Positions 23,101 through 36,718 are shown, numbered from the stretch's first letter. The stretch is 64,000 nucleotides of DNA from Apostichopus japonicus (GCF_037975245.1 NC_092561.1:9485001-9549000); one strand, 5' to 3'. The notes: a model not told the origin generated them from the letters alone. A program made the numbers and translations.

Positions 23101-24239
23101 GAGGAATAACTCACTAAAATTTCACCATTTTCGGTGATATTAAAAATTTGTATCCTGAAAGAATTAATTTTGAACATCCAGTAGATCCTATTATTAGTGA
23201 TCCCATCATGTGATGTTTCTTATAAGGTGGGATCCATGATTTATCAACAACCTTCTAGAAATGCCAAAGGTAAGTGCCAAATCCTATCTGGCAAGGTTAG
23301 CAGTGCAGGTTTCGATGGTAGGCATTCTATTCTGGGCAAACCCTTTCAGAAAGGGATTAAATTTGTGTAGTGAAACGAAAGGCACCACTTTGATGTTACT
23401 AAAAATTTGTTCAAAGGCTTGCAAAAGTACCACAAGTCGTACTGGAAACATAGGGTTCTCTCAGGGGCTATGAATGTTTATGAAAAATGAATTATTCTCA
23501 ATCAGTTCCGTACATGATCTGAGAAGTCCTCAAGGGTACCGTTGTCATTTTCAAATTTCTGTGATCATTTTAGCATATCTAGCAATTTTTGGAGAACATT
23601 TTACAGTCGCCATCCAATTTGCGAAAGTATGAACAGTGACGAACAGGTATATTTCTGTAGCGCTATATATTAGTCAGAACACTGGGAACTCTTTTCTGTT
23701 ATTTTGCTTTGCTCCAGTTTAATCAATAAAAGCCAACAAAATTAAATATTGTGCGACCATTTCGCACCATCCCGATCTCTATGTTCTAGCCATGCATCCC
23801 CCACAAAGAGTGCGCAAAACCGTAGCACACGAAACAACACGCTAAACAACAATATGCAATGATGGCTGTGAAATGGTGCAATAAAACAACCGAAATACAT
23901 TATACAGTCTTGTACGAGTCTCTCTGCATGACTACTTTTCCCTTTTAACGATTTTGCTCTAATTTTTTGACAAATATGCCCCCTCGTCGAGATGGGTGGC
24001 TCTCTTATTAATGAGAAAAACTGATAAAAAAAAACCAGCCATACCTTCAAAATAAAAGTAAATGTAAAAAAGAAAACAAGAAAAACGTTCTATAATACAT
24101 TTCTGATTCATCGGTGCACTCTTTATATTTATTGTCGATTTCTGACACCAACGTATATATATATATTTACCGACGTCGCCTCGGGTAACAAATCCCTGCC
24201 TCATTTTCAATGAGAACCAATTATCTGTTTACTACCGTC

Positions 24240-24651
24240 TCACCTGCCACATAATGGTACGACCCAGCCCTCTCTTTTATTCTCTCTCTCTCTCCCTCTC
24301 TTAATGCAAGTTAATATCACATCGGTGTATGCTATTATGGAAACAGCTTGGATGTCGTCGTAGTAGGATGCAGTAGCGTGTGTCATTATTGTCAGCTACC
24401 ACCGTTTTACACACGTGTGTTCTCTTTAGTTTTGTGTCCAAGTGGTAGTAGTACTACACCACAGTGTTTTGTTAATTAACAAAAGGAGATAGGTTGCTTT
24501 TATCGCGGTGCTTTGTGTAAATATTGATAGCGACATATTGGGTCTCCCTAGATTTTCGGAGGGTTGATATTTTCGGAGGAGAGACGATATCGTCTCGGAT
24601 TAATATCGGATTATACGTCGTAATCATTTTTTCGGAAGAGGACAGAAGTTG
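24240..24651 (+). promoter_or_regulatory. Candidate alternative promoter and non-coding first exon
   Basis: This segment has a (CT)n stretch (24282-24300), higher CpG than its surroundings, an 18-bp perfect palindrome TTTTGTTAATTAACAAAA (24467-24484) and a 16-bp perfect palindrome GAGACGATATCGTCTC (24581-24596). It ends with AAGTTG at a consensus splice donor GTGAGTAA (from 24652). No start codon is followed by a useful frame. If real, it would be a 5' untranslated first exon of a shorter navigator transcript. This is inference from composition and one donor, and could be wrong. Confidence 0.25.
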
Positions 24652-27600
24652 GTGAGTAAACAGGAAGCTTTTCTCTTTCCAGGCATCATGAAAAACAAAA
24701 CAAGAAAAGACGACAACAACAACATTAGATGGGGTATATGATTAACTCTGCATCATAGATCAATGGTTGTTTTTGATTGGTTCAAATTAGGGTTGGTCAT
24801 CATGATGTCATCACCCTTTGACGATGCATATTAATTTCTTTGTAAACAAGAACTTGCACGAGTTTACTGTTTTAGTCTTGTTAGTAAAAGAAAAATATTG
24901 ACACAGTAAGTCATGCGTATAGTTAATGTACTGTTCTGCTGTTAGCACACTTGTGTAGCACTAAAAAAAAACACATAACAATAGATGGAAAGTATAGGCG
25001 TTCATGAAAATGCCAACAGTCAAAACGATAGAATTCAGCTCCATGCAATACACATGTTAGCTCTTATTTCATGTTTTGGTGGACCCCGTGAAAACCAGCC
25101 ATTCACGATTGGTCACCAGTTTTCTGCAAATTTCTCCCAAACCTGATGAAAATTAACAACAACATACGGCTTTTGAATCATCAAACATTTATGTTTTCTC
25201 CACAAAAAAAAAGCAAGAAGGTCATTACTGATATTAATAAATAAAAAAAAATATTTTGAGGATAAAAATTTTTCCAAATTAATTTTTGTCGTCAATTTGA
25301 GTTCATTATAAGCATTGACATATACAGTACAAGGGTTGACATCAGCTTTGAGCAGCATTTTGGGAGGATTTTCCAAATTTCATCGTCATCGTCACGTAGG
25401 GCTCCCCACTTGTCACAAAGTATTTGATTTGAAACTAACCATGAGCAGAGGTGAGAGAGAGAGCAAAAAGTACTCAAAATATTCATCTCGTCTGGTGGGA
25501 GTGACTTTTAAGTAAAAGTAATCAGAAAAATTAAGACTTAATTTCACTTAGTCTTTTTTTCCGATTTATAATGAGAGGAACTTGGCAAGATGCTCGTTCT
25601 CGGCAGAGGACTAATTTCCTGCATCTTGTATAATGCTACACCCAAATCTAATTACAGAGCAACGACGAAGAGGTGTCCATTAGTAAATAGATGCACGCAC
25701 ATAAAAGCCACACACAGACTAGATTGTACTGATGTACAGTAGGAGGAGAAGCCTGACAAGTGAGATGGGGAGGTACGAGATGCAGGGTGTGGGGGTAGTG
25801 GGAGTAGTGGTGGCGTACTGTAGCTAGGTGGAGGGTGTGGAGAGCTCCGAAAATTGTCAGGAAGTTGTTGTTTTTTTTTTTTTAGAAAACAGGTTTGAGC
25901 AGTTCTCTGCCTGATCTCTCCACCCCATAGAAAAGTATTCCCCTCCCCCTAAAAGAAATGTCTAGGTATCCCCCTGGGAGATGGGAAGGGTTTAATTTTT
26001 ATCTCTTCAAATGGGGGGATACTTTAGCTGTCTTTGCCAATCACTCCAGTGGAGAATGGTAGTGAGTGGATTAATTAGGCATAGTTTCCATTGGATCGAG
26101 TCATGAGCACTACAAACTTAAGAATTCTTTTCACATGTGTTAATGTGCACAGTTCACTTTGAACATCAGTTTGAACGAAAACATCTGGGTTTATAACTTA
26201 TACCAACATGAGTCGGTAATGCAAGAACATAACACATGTGGTGTGCTGAGTAGTCCTGACGTGTGTGGCTGTGTACTTTACAATTGCACTCAAGCTGAAG
26301 GTGAATGTGTTTGGTATGTTCATGGAGGTGTTATGATATGGCTGGCTACTCAAGTTTGAGATGATACAGGTTTGTATCTCATTTCAGATTTGTTAATATA
26401 GCAACTAGCCACAAAATCATTCTTTACTTGCAAATTCTGGACAGCTACAGTAGTAAATATTGTAAAATAAATTGTGAGAAAATAAGTCACCATAAACATG
26501 AAGGTCTGCTATATCAGATTGGAGGACCAGCTTTTGATATAGAGGTACAATACTCAAGTACTTTAATTTATACTCGAGTTAATCTGTATGCTCTACAGTA
26601 TATAAACTCAAGTGTAAGATTACTATAGAAATAAAATATACAAAATTTTGTAGGAATGTTATAGGAATGATAAAGTTAAGTATGTCCAGGTTGAACACCA
26701 AAAATGGCAAGAATGAATGAAGTATAAATGTCCATACTGAAAACAAATACAAATACTCAAGTATCATGTCCAAACAGAACATCAAGCGTATGTAATGAAA
26801 CCAAATATTTTCATACATGGAGAATTGGAGATCATCAAATCATCATCACTAAATTGTAGAATCAGCAATACTCAAGTATGTCTACACTGAATGCTAAATA
26901 CAAGTATGTCCCAAGTGTATAAGTCTACACTTGGCAAATTAGCAGTAAGTGTAAAACATGTCCACACTGAAAACAAACTACCCAACCATTTATAGGACCA
27001 GCAATACTCATGTATGTACACACTGAGTACTATATTTATACAGGCACTCAACTATATGTCTACACTTACCAAATTTGCACTACAGTGTACAAACAATGAA
27101 TTCTTAAGTATTATTTAAGTCCACACCGCCGGTATACTAAATACAAGTATATAAGTACACATCCCCACATTCATTTAAACATTTTATCGTGTAACATCAA
27201 ATTAGAAGTTTCTGAAAAGACCAAAAAGTTTCTTGGCACACAAAATCGCAAAATTTCTTATTTTGTGGTAATTATTTTTTTCCCCAATTAACGTTTATAT
27301 AGTTATCTTCAAACTAAAGATCTCTGTAGAATCTGTCCTGGCCAGCAGCTGTACAAACCTTTCGTACACGTTGGAGTTGTACACACCGTGGGCGGGTATA
27401 TGTTAACGAAAAGTCAATACTGCAAACTATCATAGAGCACTTGCACTTCAGAACGCTGCTGCAATTTATTGATCGTTATTGATCTGAAGAGTAATTATTC
27501 TAATAGTCACTTTGTGTTTACAACTTTTCCATTGTCGAGGTGTCAACGTGAAGTTGGCTTTAATTGTGCCAAGGTTCGTTACCAACACATTTACAATATA

Positions 27601-28659
27601 TCATAACATATGTGGTCCTATTTGGCAGCCTTGCAAAGCAACAGTGAAGGTCAGTTAAAAATTACGTAGCTCCATCGTTTGAGGTCATAAGTATTTTTCT
27701 CCAAAATGTTAGAATGTCCGATACTGGTCATCCACGCTCGACCGTTTACTGCCACTTTTCAAGTATAGATATCCATGCACACTCAGACATTGAATTGCCT
27801 GCTTTAATACCTCTCAATAATAATGTCAAGGAACAGAGCCTCTTAGGAAAGTATACTCTTGAAAACTTTTGAGCTAAAATTTGAGGCCAAGGTTTATGGA
27901 CTTTAAAGAGAGGATACAGTTTTAAGCCTCCGAATGGCTACTGTAGATATGCTAAAATGGCCACAATGTTTCAGATCCGTCGAAACACATTTTAAGCACA
28001 TGTCTTTGAAGGTTCTGGAATGTTCATTTGAATGATATATTTACTTTTGTGTCTGAATGAACTTTTCTGTTCACATCTTGGTGGTATGCAGAGTCACAGA
28101 CTGAGATACTGTATGCAGCATTTCACATAATTCAGTTCTATCAAGAGATGATTCGTACTGTATTACTTCACTTTGTAGTCTCTTTTAATTATTTCCTTTA
28201 ATACAATGTATGTATTGTATTATAACCCATTTATCACAATTTATATTCAATCACTTTATATAGTACAATTCTATGAATACCACACAAAAGGGAGCTTTGT
28301 CTTCAATAAGATAAGGGATGCAGTTAAGGAAGGAGAGAGGGAGAGCAGACTCGGCTAATCCTTCTTCTTTCCTACCCCTCCCCCTCCCTACCCCCACCCC
28401 TCCCCACCTACCCCTCAAGCAGAATTTTGACATTGTGACAAATTTAGACTTGGTAATGAATCGATTTTGAGCAAATTATCTTTTAAAAAAGCTGACAACA
28501 GCTAGGACATTCAGAGTAACTGCTAGGCATCCCTGTGATGTACAAAAAAATTTGTGTCCATAATGATTTGGTACGGAGACAAGCTGTAGTACAGTAGATA
28601 CTGGGTGAGCGAGGTGAAATGAAGTTTTGTACGTTACAGTAAACCCATCATGTCCCGAA
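24652..28659 (+). other. NAV: Giant navigator intron, second part
   Basis: AT-rich intronic DNA. The only structure I see is a degenerate repeat near 26863-27110 built from 'AATACTCAAGTATGTCTACACTG'-like pieces (period about 136) and related 'ACTCAAGTA' words from 26540 on. There is no coding evidence. Confidence 0.65.
26863..27110 (+). repeat. Degenerate tandem repeat, period about 136 bp
   Basis: CAGCAATACTCAAGTATGTC at 26863 recurs as CAGCAATACTCATGTATGTA at 26999. Both are followed later by GTCTACACTT and a CAAATTxGCA block. Similarity is partial, so this is an old duplication. Confidence 0.65.
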
Positions 28660-28767
28660 ATATGTCCCAGCTCCTACGATCATTGTTTTCCTTAAGGTTC
28701 GCATTCAACGAAATAAACCAGTTCAGCTTACAATTGTATCCGTTCGTAATTCATCACACATAAGTGG

Positions 28768-28788
28768 TGACGTCAGTTGCCGGGTAAC
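28768..28788. promoter_or_regulatory. Full CRE abutting a perfect X-box
   Basis: TGACGTCA at 28768-28775 is the palindromic cAMP-response element. It is followed without a gap by GTTGCC-G-GGTAAC at 28776-28788, which fits the RFX X-box consensus GTNRCC N(0-3) RGYAAC at every position. Read on the minus strand, the order is X-box then CRE, the same order as X1-X2 modules in animal promoters. No CCAAT/Y-box is visible nearby. The surrounding 28660-28960 is CpG-richer than typical intron here. Confidence 0.5.
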
Positions 28789-29129
28789 TGCCGTTGCTTT
28801 CCCCGTATGAAGCCCCCCATGACCGGACTGAGTGACTCTAGGTAACCCCGGGAACGTAAGCTATTAATCCACATCCAAGTCTATCGGTGTAATCGCTCGG
28901 GTCGTGGACGTTAAAAACGTAAAACCCTCAGTGGAAGCCTCATGTAGGGTTAACAGATTCCACACATTCTGTGGATGCCAGCACTTCAGGCTTTGCCAAT
29001 GATTGATGCATTAAGAACCCAAAGAGTTCAACTCCTCGCAGTGTGCAGTAAAATCGCTGTAAATCTTAATCTCGATTACACAGTCCAACAGAAACGTTTT
29101 TACTGCAGAATTTAAATAACAATGCTCCG

Positions 29130-29311
29130 TCTGCGTGATAATTGACCATGTGTGTTTGAATAGCAAAGATTTGTTTTTGGACTTGCTATAAGTCTTTGGG
29201 CCTTGCTATAAAATGATCTGTCTGTGTGATAATTGACCATGTGTGTTTAAATAGCAAAGATTTGTGTTTTGGACTTGCTATAAATCATTGGGCCTTGCTA
29301 TAAATCTGTGG
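29130..29311 (+). repeat. Tandem duplication, 91-bp unit x 2 with partial third
   Basis: TCTGCGTGATAATTGACCAT at 29130 recurs as TCTGTGTGATAATTGACCAT at 29221. Both continue with TAGCAAAGATTTG and GGACTTGCTATAA. A shorter submotif 'GGGCCTTGCTATAAA' repeats again to about 29330. Confidence 0.88.
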
Positions 29312-30275
29312 GTCTTGCTATAGAAGTCTTAATATGTGACAGGGAGTCTGGTTGCCTTTCATAAGTTAATCTTTGAAAAATGATACATTCTATTAGGCAG
29401 TACATTAAATGTGTAAAAAAATGTATCATAATTGTGACCAGTTTTAGACTCTGTAGCGTACGGTATATCTTTATGATCGTTTGTGAAATTACCCTTACTC
29501 CGTGTTCTGCAAAATTGCAGCGCAACTCATATGTGGGCCACATTTCTGTGATTGGCAGGATTTTTCAGATGTCTGAATATTTACCTACAGTTTTCGATGA
29601 TTATTATTATTATTATTTTATTAACATCAAGTCTCAAGCTTGCCTTCATTCATTCTGAGCATTATTTCTAATGGTAGGGGTGTGGTGGGTCGTAGCTCAT
29701 ACCCCGTAGAAGTTCTTTGGTGGATAAAAGTTTGGAGACCTTTGATGGCCAATGAGAACATATTGAATTAAATTTAATTGCCAAATGATAATTGTAAAAG
29801 TTTGCATGGGTAAACTGTTATTTATTTGACATAATGTCAGTTATGCTTTTATGGCCATATACTGTACCTATTTAAAACTACCATACATGATACTGATGCA
29901 TATATGCTTAGTGAATGTTGGGGGTCTGTGTACTTTGTGACCTTATTTACTCTTGTTATTATCTTGTTGCCTGATAGCGTTGCCTGGTAGAGACTTAATT
30001 AAAAGTGAATGGTTTCAATTTACTGTATGATGATAAATGAAGAGAATGAAAGAGACTGATATTTAATAGATGTAATATTAAATTGTCATGCCCGCAGTCA
30101 ATATTTTGTAATATACAGCCAGCTCTGTATACATTATGAATACTATATAGTTTTGAAGCAAATACCAGCTTTATTCACGTCGTGGAATATTATTACTTAA
30201 TGGTAATACCAGATGCATATATACATGTACAGTAGCATAAACGGAGACTTTTACTATTATATGGATATCAGCTGT

Positions 30276-30276
<1 letters not shown>

Positions 30277-30317
<41 letters not shown>

Positions 30318-30534
30318 TATATATATATATATATAGATATATATATATATATATATAGAGAGAGATATATGTATAGATATATATGTGTGTGTATAAACAC
30401 GCTATTCCATTGCGTTGCAAGTTACTCAGAGTTTCACGCACACATATACAGTTCTTTTCACGGCGGCGATCATCAGGCATGTATTTATATTTATCTATAT
30501 ATATATAAGTATATATATATATATATATATATAG

Positions 30535-30587
<53 letters not shown>

Positions 30588-30770
30588 GATATATATATAT
30601 ATATATATAGATATATAGATATATATATATATAGAGAGAGATATATGTATAGATATATAGATATATATGTGTGTGTATAAAGTTACTCAGAGTTTCACGC
30701 ACACATATATAGTTCTTTTCACGGCGGCGATCATCAGGCATGCATTTATATTTATCTATATATATATAAG

Positions 30771-30802
<32 letters not shown>

Positions 30803-30990
30803 CATATATATATAGATATATATATATATATATATATATGAGTATATATATCTATGTATATATGTATCTATATCTATATATAGATATGTAGTTTACAGAA
30901 AGTACTATATATGTATATATATCTAAATATATATCTATATATATATATATATCTATATATATCTATATGCTTCTATATGTATCTATGTGT
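30277..30990. repeat. Large (TA)n array with two embedded unique cores
   Basis: About 700 bases of TA, TATC and TATG repeats enclose two copies of a non-repetitive core: AGTTACTCAGAGTTTCACGC, then TTCTTTTCACGGCGGCGATC, then ATCAGGCATG. The cores start near 30420 and 30681 (period about 261). Copy 1 has an extra block of about 24 bases (ACACGCTATTCCATTGCGTT) that copy 2 lacks. The long Tyr/Ile open frames on both strands are artefacts of the dinucleotide repeat. Confidence 0.93.
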
Positions 30991-32690
30991 GTTTAGACAG
31001 TACTACATGTAAGATACGCACATAGCTATAAACATAGCTATGTGTGAATTGAACAGTCCGTAACGACAGCTATTTTCGCAATAATATTAAGTCCTCAGAT
31101 TTGTACCTAGATTTAGAAATAAATTGAATATTATTATACTGTACATAATCTTTTCTTTTAGAATAGCATACAATGCTCATGTTGGTATACATTGAGGAGT
31201 AAATATGTGATTTTAATCATCAAAATTCAACCATTTTGATGTGTATTGTATACAAAATTACTTTGTAAATTTTTCCATGAAGCTGCAACTTGTAAATGTA
31301 CATGAGAAAAAAGGAGATTCCAAAACATTTTCAAAACAATGGGATGATCTATCTGCAAAACTGGGATTAATAGCAATTCTGGGATGATCTGTACTGCAAA
31401 ATAGGGATTATTTCAACAGCTGCTGCATACTGTATTTGCCTTTCTGATGCGATTGATTTAGCTTTCATTTTGTTCGGATGTTTTGTGTGGGTATGTCTGC
31501 GTGTGTGTGTTTGCATTTTTTGAATGGAACAATCACTGAAGCAATTGTGCTTACCTTTTAATGCAAACAACCATTGATAAAATATCAGCTATTTAAAAGA
31601 CAGTTCCATTTCTCGAAAAGGGAATGGGAAAAAAAAATTGATTTGTGGCAATGAATGGATGTTTCATATGAATGTAATGGATCTCGAATGTGTAAGAACT
31701 TGTCGCTTAGAGATCTATTTTTTGGTACCCGAAAGACGGATCTGTAAATCGACTGAATTGCTAATTGGGATAATTTTACCCCGACCCCGCTGCTTAACTC
31801 TTTTACCTCCATCTTCCCCAAAAATTTCAAAAAGACGCAGAGAAGCGGTAGCTGATCTCGTTAGCGAGATGGTTGTTTTGATAAAGCCGAAATTGCCTTT
31901 AGGCTGTATTTTGGTTTGCCCGTTTTGACGAGAAGAGGAGAGTCCATGGGTTCTGAAGTTAGGTTTTTTTTTTCCAGTCGGTCAATCTTGCATGACATGG
32001 ATGCATGCCTGCAAGATTGTGACTGAAAAGTAGCACGTCCCAGCTGGACGTCGTTAGCTGTACAGAAGGAGGATGAGGAGGGAATATTTGTAAACTGTGC
32101 GTTTCAGCTGCCTGGGAAATACTTTGGGATAGGGTGTGGTGGTTAAGCACGATGAAGGAGGCCATGTACAGGAATGGGGATAGGTGGAGGGGTGTGGGAT
32201 TGGTAGGTGGAGGAACTTGGGGTAAGGGGGTGGGGTATTGGGAGTAGAGATAGAGGGTCAGCCAGATAGTGTCAAGAGTAGAGTAAATTTGACCTTAAAT
32301 TGGAGGTATAACTTTATGTAAATGACTTATAAACTTAACAGTTAATTATAACCTTGAAAGATCTTGGCTGTATACTTTTGACTGATCTGTTTTGAATTTG
32401 AATTTGAATTTATTGTCCACAATCGGAAATTTGTTCACATTATTTTGGCATAAAAATTCATATGGTTAAGACATATAGTCTTTTCAATAACTAGAGCTGG
32501 ATCAAGATCTGTTAGATGTCAAGACCGCCTGTCGCATAATTTATAGTCAAAAGGGATCAGAGAGTAGCTGCTAAACAGATCGGGACTCTTGCAGATGTTT
32601 GCCAACTCATCGGAAGAATGGTGCCAGAATGATCTGCCATTACTGTTTCATGTACATAAAACGAGTTGGTTCATTCTTGTATCTTTGCTA

Positions 32691-32940
32691 TTGCAATAAT
32701 AACAATAATAATAATAATAATCAATGAGACTTGTATAGCGCCAAATCAGTAGACAAAAGTCACTGCTCAAGGCGCTTTACAAAGATAGCAGATTAAATTT
32801 ACAAAAGAACAAGTGAAAAGATGGGGGTCTTAAGTAGACTTTTGAATGTAGAAAGTTTAGAGCATGTTCGAATGTGATCTGGTAACTTGTTCCAGAGATA
32901 AGAGCCAGAGTATTCGAAGCTTCTGTAAACCATAGGTCTT
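32691..32940 (+). repeat. SINE-like or non-autonomous repeat of the 'AAGGCGCTTTACAAAG' type
   Basis: (AAT)n, then GACTTGTATAGCGCCAAATC, then CTGCTCAAGGCGCTTTACAA, then a tail with TTAAGTAGACTTTTGAATG, GGTAACTTGTTCCAGAG and TTCGAAGCTTCTGTAAACC. This order is a well-known layout in dispersed repeats of fish and marine invertebrates. I cannot name the family from sequence alone. Confidence 0.65.
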
Positions 32941-34584
32941 CAAGCAAACTCGATGAATACGTGCATTTGCGACATGTGTTTTCTGAATAAACTACAGTAC
33001 ATCCCCATACAGCGATACTCTGCATTACATACTTTGACGCAAAAGTGGCATAAATTACAGAATAGCTCAACAATTCTTTGTGATGTAAAGATCAAAGACC
33101 ACGAGACCTTTTCCATTTTATCGTGCATTCTGCTCATGCCTCACTCACACTTATGTGTAACAAGAAATGAATTTTCCCCTCCAACACCAATAGCTAAATT
33201 CAATGCAATTTTAATCACATTTGCAAATTAGAAATTATCAAATTATGACTGAAAATTAGGCACTGTGTCTGTTACTATGGCGACCAGCCTCGATACGTGT
33301 GTGTGTGTTTGTGTGTGTTGTTTTTTCCCCCCTCCTTTCACGTTTGAATTATTAATTTGTGACTTAATCACCAATTCGCGGTACGATTGAACTGTACACA
33401 TGTAGCAAGCGGCCCATTGTGCTTGGTAACCATTTCTACGGTATAGTTCATGTCTTCCGTAAGTATCGGGTTATTACCGATCTAAACGTCAAGTGGAGCA
33501 GAAAAATTACAGTTTTTAACAGAAAGTGCTTTGAATTTTGACTGGGTATAGTGAGGTAGAATCAAACTAGTGTCTAAGAATTGGACGATCTTATTCTCTT
33601 TTTGGTTTCGATGATAATCGTAACCTATGCATTCATGATGGCGTATATGTGTATGTGTGTGCGTGTGACATGTGTGTGTGTGTTTGTGACGCCCATGCTC
33701 GTAAACAGGATGTTTAAATTATATTTAACTTTGCTGATTCAGTCAGAAAAGTCGAATCTGTAGAAGTCTGGCAGCATGGCAAGAGGTTCCCTGACACACT
33801 GAGTTTCTTTCCCCTTCCCCTCCCACTCCCCTCGCCACCCCTCACCTCCCCTCACCTCTCCTCACCTCTCCCTTTCCCAGGATTATTGTAATGGAAAACC
33901 TCTTGAAATATGCTGTAAACTTTACTTTGGAGAAACAAACAAACATTGCGTAGTACAGAGTGCATTTTGCATCAAATTTGAGCTTTCGAGATTACAATTA
34001 ACCTACTGTACGCTGGAATTTCTGCCTATTATATGCATCAGATAGACTCTAGATATGACTGATTTACTGGTATCCATGCAAGTATAAAGTTAAACTATAG
34101 TTTGGTGGTGTTCTTGCATTGAGCAGTCCGCGTGTGCTCGTATTGTAAGTGATTAATACATCGTTCTTAAAACGTGAGTCATTCTAAATCCAACAGCCAT
34201 AAATAATGTAGAAGGATAAGGACAAGATTCGTAATTCACCTCATTTGGTCATAGTTATTTTCTCAAAATGAGTCAAGTTTTCTTTTATTTGTATAGTTTT
34301 TATTGTGCAGTGGGGGGGGGGGTGAAAATAGAAGAGTCTGCTTGAAAAATACTTAAGCAAGAACAGCAGAAACGGTTTGCTCATTGCTGGAGGGTATTAA
34401 CTCTCAAGATGTACTATTGGGAGATGAACAATAAAAGATAAAAAATTTGGAATCGATGAAGCTTTAACGTCAGATGAGAAACAACAATCAAAAGGCCACC
34501 AGGTATCATTGTAGATACAACATTTTTGAAAGATACATGTGGTTAACGTTTGTTCAAAAGTTCATTCGTGGAGGTGCCTGTAAA

Positions 34585-34662
<78 letters not shown>
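34585..34662. repeat. (TA)n microsatellite
   Basis: About 78 bases of alternating TA with a single interruption (TTTA) near 34600. Confidence 0.95.
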
Positions 34663-34665
<3 letters not shown>

Positions 34666-36718
34666 GCTCTGTAGTTATTCACGTCCTATTTATAAATATG
34701 CACTTTTATGTATTTATACTGGATTTTTAATAAACTTGAAACATGAAACAGATCTATTTAAAGAGCGACATAAAAATTCTCGACTTTAAAGACACAGGGC
34801 AAAAAATTTAAGATGTTGACCATGCAGTGTCATTGCATGCGGTAAACACAAATGCAAATAAATAATAAATTAATTAATCTGCAAAATGATAAAAAGTAAA
34901 AAAAAATGTGAAGAAAATAAAGAAGTAAATATTTTGGCTTCATACATCAACTCACCCAATATCCTTGAACTGGTCTTACACATGTGGTTTATATAAACCC
35001 TAGAAGTGCCTGCCTGTAACTACATAGTTACCGAAGTGACCAATCAAAGTCTTGTTTGATACAGGGGGTAAATAATCATCACATCGTCAGCTCAGTTTAT
35101 ACTGAGGATGCTTTGTACTGCAGCATAGCATATACAGTAGGTATCCCATCATACACCAAGAGTTCAGTTAAGTTCAGTTAATATTTCGCATATACATAGA
35201 CATACAAAAACAGTGCAGTAATTGTTATATAAAGGATACTAGAAAAAACATAAAATGTTATCTAAACTAGTAACCCTAAAATTGAAATCGCGCAATTGGA
35301 ATCACACACTATATTAAACTGCTGCACTATATAATATCTTGAGGAATGCAAGTTTTAAGCACACCAGGCTACAGCACCCCTTAATCTCTCAAGGAGCTTG
35401 AATTTTAGCATGACTAGATTTTTGAAAAGATGAGGCCTGCCAGAACTGCAATTTATACATTCGCTTGCAGACATGGGCAAATGCATTTGAGTAACTTGCA
35501 TGGACATACAAACCCAGTTTGTGAACGTCACCTTACGTTATAATAATATGAACCCAAAGCAACATGAATCTCTCTCTCTATCTACGCTCTCTCGCTCGTT
35601 CTATGTACAGCGAAGCCTGAAAATTATCCACTGTAGGACAATCTCCTTAATCATATACTTAGTGGATAAATAAGTAGGATGAAAAAACTGACTAAGATAG
35701 AGTAGCCTGTCATCGTACGTCTTTACTTCCAACCCAGTTCCCGCTTTCGTCCGGGAATCGATTTTCTACGACGGTCATTCTCTCATTTTGACAATTCTTC
35801 GTTATAATCACTGTCAAGATCAAAAACAGCCTTCGGGCTTTCTCTTTTCCACCTGGCCGCAACGGACATGTCAGTTTTGATAATTGTGACTCTCATCTAG
35901 GTCAATCGGGTTTTTTTCCTCGTTCGTTCGTCCTTTTTGTCAAACTCGGCTGTTCAACCCGAAAGAGATTCATGCTTCCTCTGCCCGATTTGTGTAACTT
36001 GTAATTTTTTCCGGTTATCTTGTTTAAATCTGACACTGTACAGTACTGTGTTTTTCTGTACCTTTCGTGATTCACTCTCAAGGTAGCTTAGTGTCTTTTG
36101 GTCTACAATTTTGCTAAAAACCTCCAGAGTATTACTACAAAGTCAGATTGCAAATAAAATCAAACTTACTAGATCCCGAGTTCCTGGATGTTTTTTTCAC
36201 CAAAATGCAGTTAAATGTGTTCAAAGTAGAAAACTTAAGTTTGATATTGTGAGCCTCAACATATCTGGGACTTGTAGATTCTTGGTCATGTTTTTAGCCT
36301 TGTTTCACCTGAAATAGCTCTGACCCCTTTCTTTGTGTTGTTTTCACTCAGGACTGCTCTAATTTTATTATCTCATGTTTAGACCTATTTGTATCTTGTA
36401 AAAGGGGTTTCCATGTTTATAAGCTTCTTGTGGCCTCTCCTCGGTCTCTTTCTCTTTAAAATTATCAGGTTCTGTGTATTATTATGTTGTTTATTTCAAA
36501 GGTGACTGAAATAAAGTTCTATGAATGAATAAATGAATATCTAGACCCAGCCACATTTCATATTAATATGTCATACAGTCACACATGCAAGAAACGAATG
36601 GACAAACAGGTTGGAAAAATTTCCAAGAAAACTGTCTTCATTGTCCCGATATGAAAATGACCTGACTAATAAATATCAAAGCTAAAAGGACGACACAATG
36701 GTTACGGGAAGATTGGCC

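Larger units (their letters stand above)
18077..24240 (+). other. NAV: Giant navigator intron, first part
   Basis: This is the start of a 34.2-kb intron with a GTAGGT donor. The segment contains a SINE-like repeat (19800-19922), a pyrimidine-rich block with short tandem units (20038-20165), poly-A/T and G-rich runs (for example about 21428 and about 21916) and no recognisable exon. Open frames here are short and uncharacteristic. Confidence 0.7.
31000..36680 (+). other. NAV: Giant navigator intron, third part
   Basis: AT-rich intron with a SINE-like element (32691-32940), a (TA)n array (34585-34662), poly-G (34312-34322) and a CpG-richer patch around 35715-35985 of unknown meaning. A stretch ending near 36535 (GAAATAAAGTTCTATGAATG plus GAAT units) resembles the 3' end of a retroposed or LINE sequence, but no coding remnant is visible. 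No exon is recognised. Confidence 0.6.

Noticed and set aside
30385-30485. Hammerhead-ribozyme-like core (CTGATGA on the minus strand)
   Set aside because: CTGATGA is followed by no pairable stem II next to a GAAA box, and no cleavage triplet sits in the right place.
30213-30891. Long Tyr/Ile open frames on both strands
   Set aside because: They are produced by alternating TA repeats; codons are only TAT, ATA and variants.
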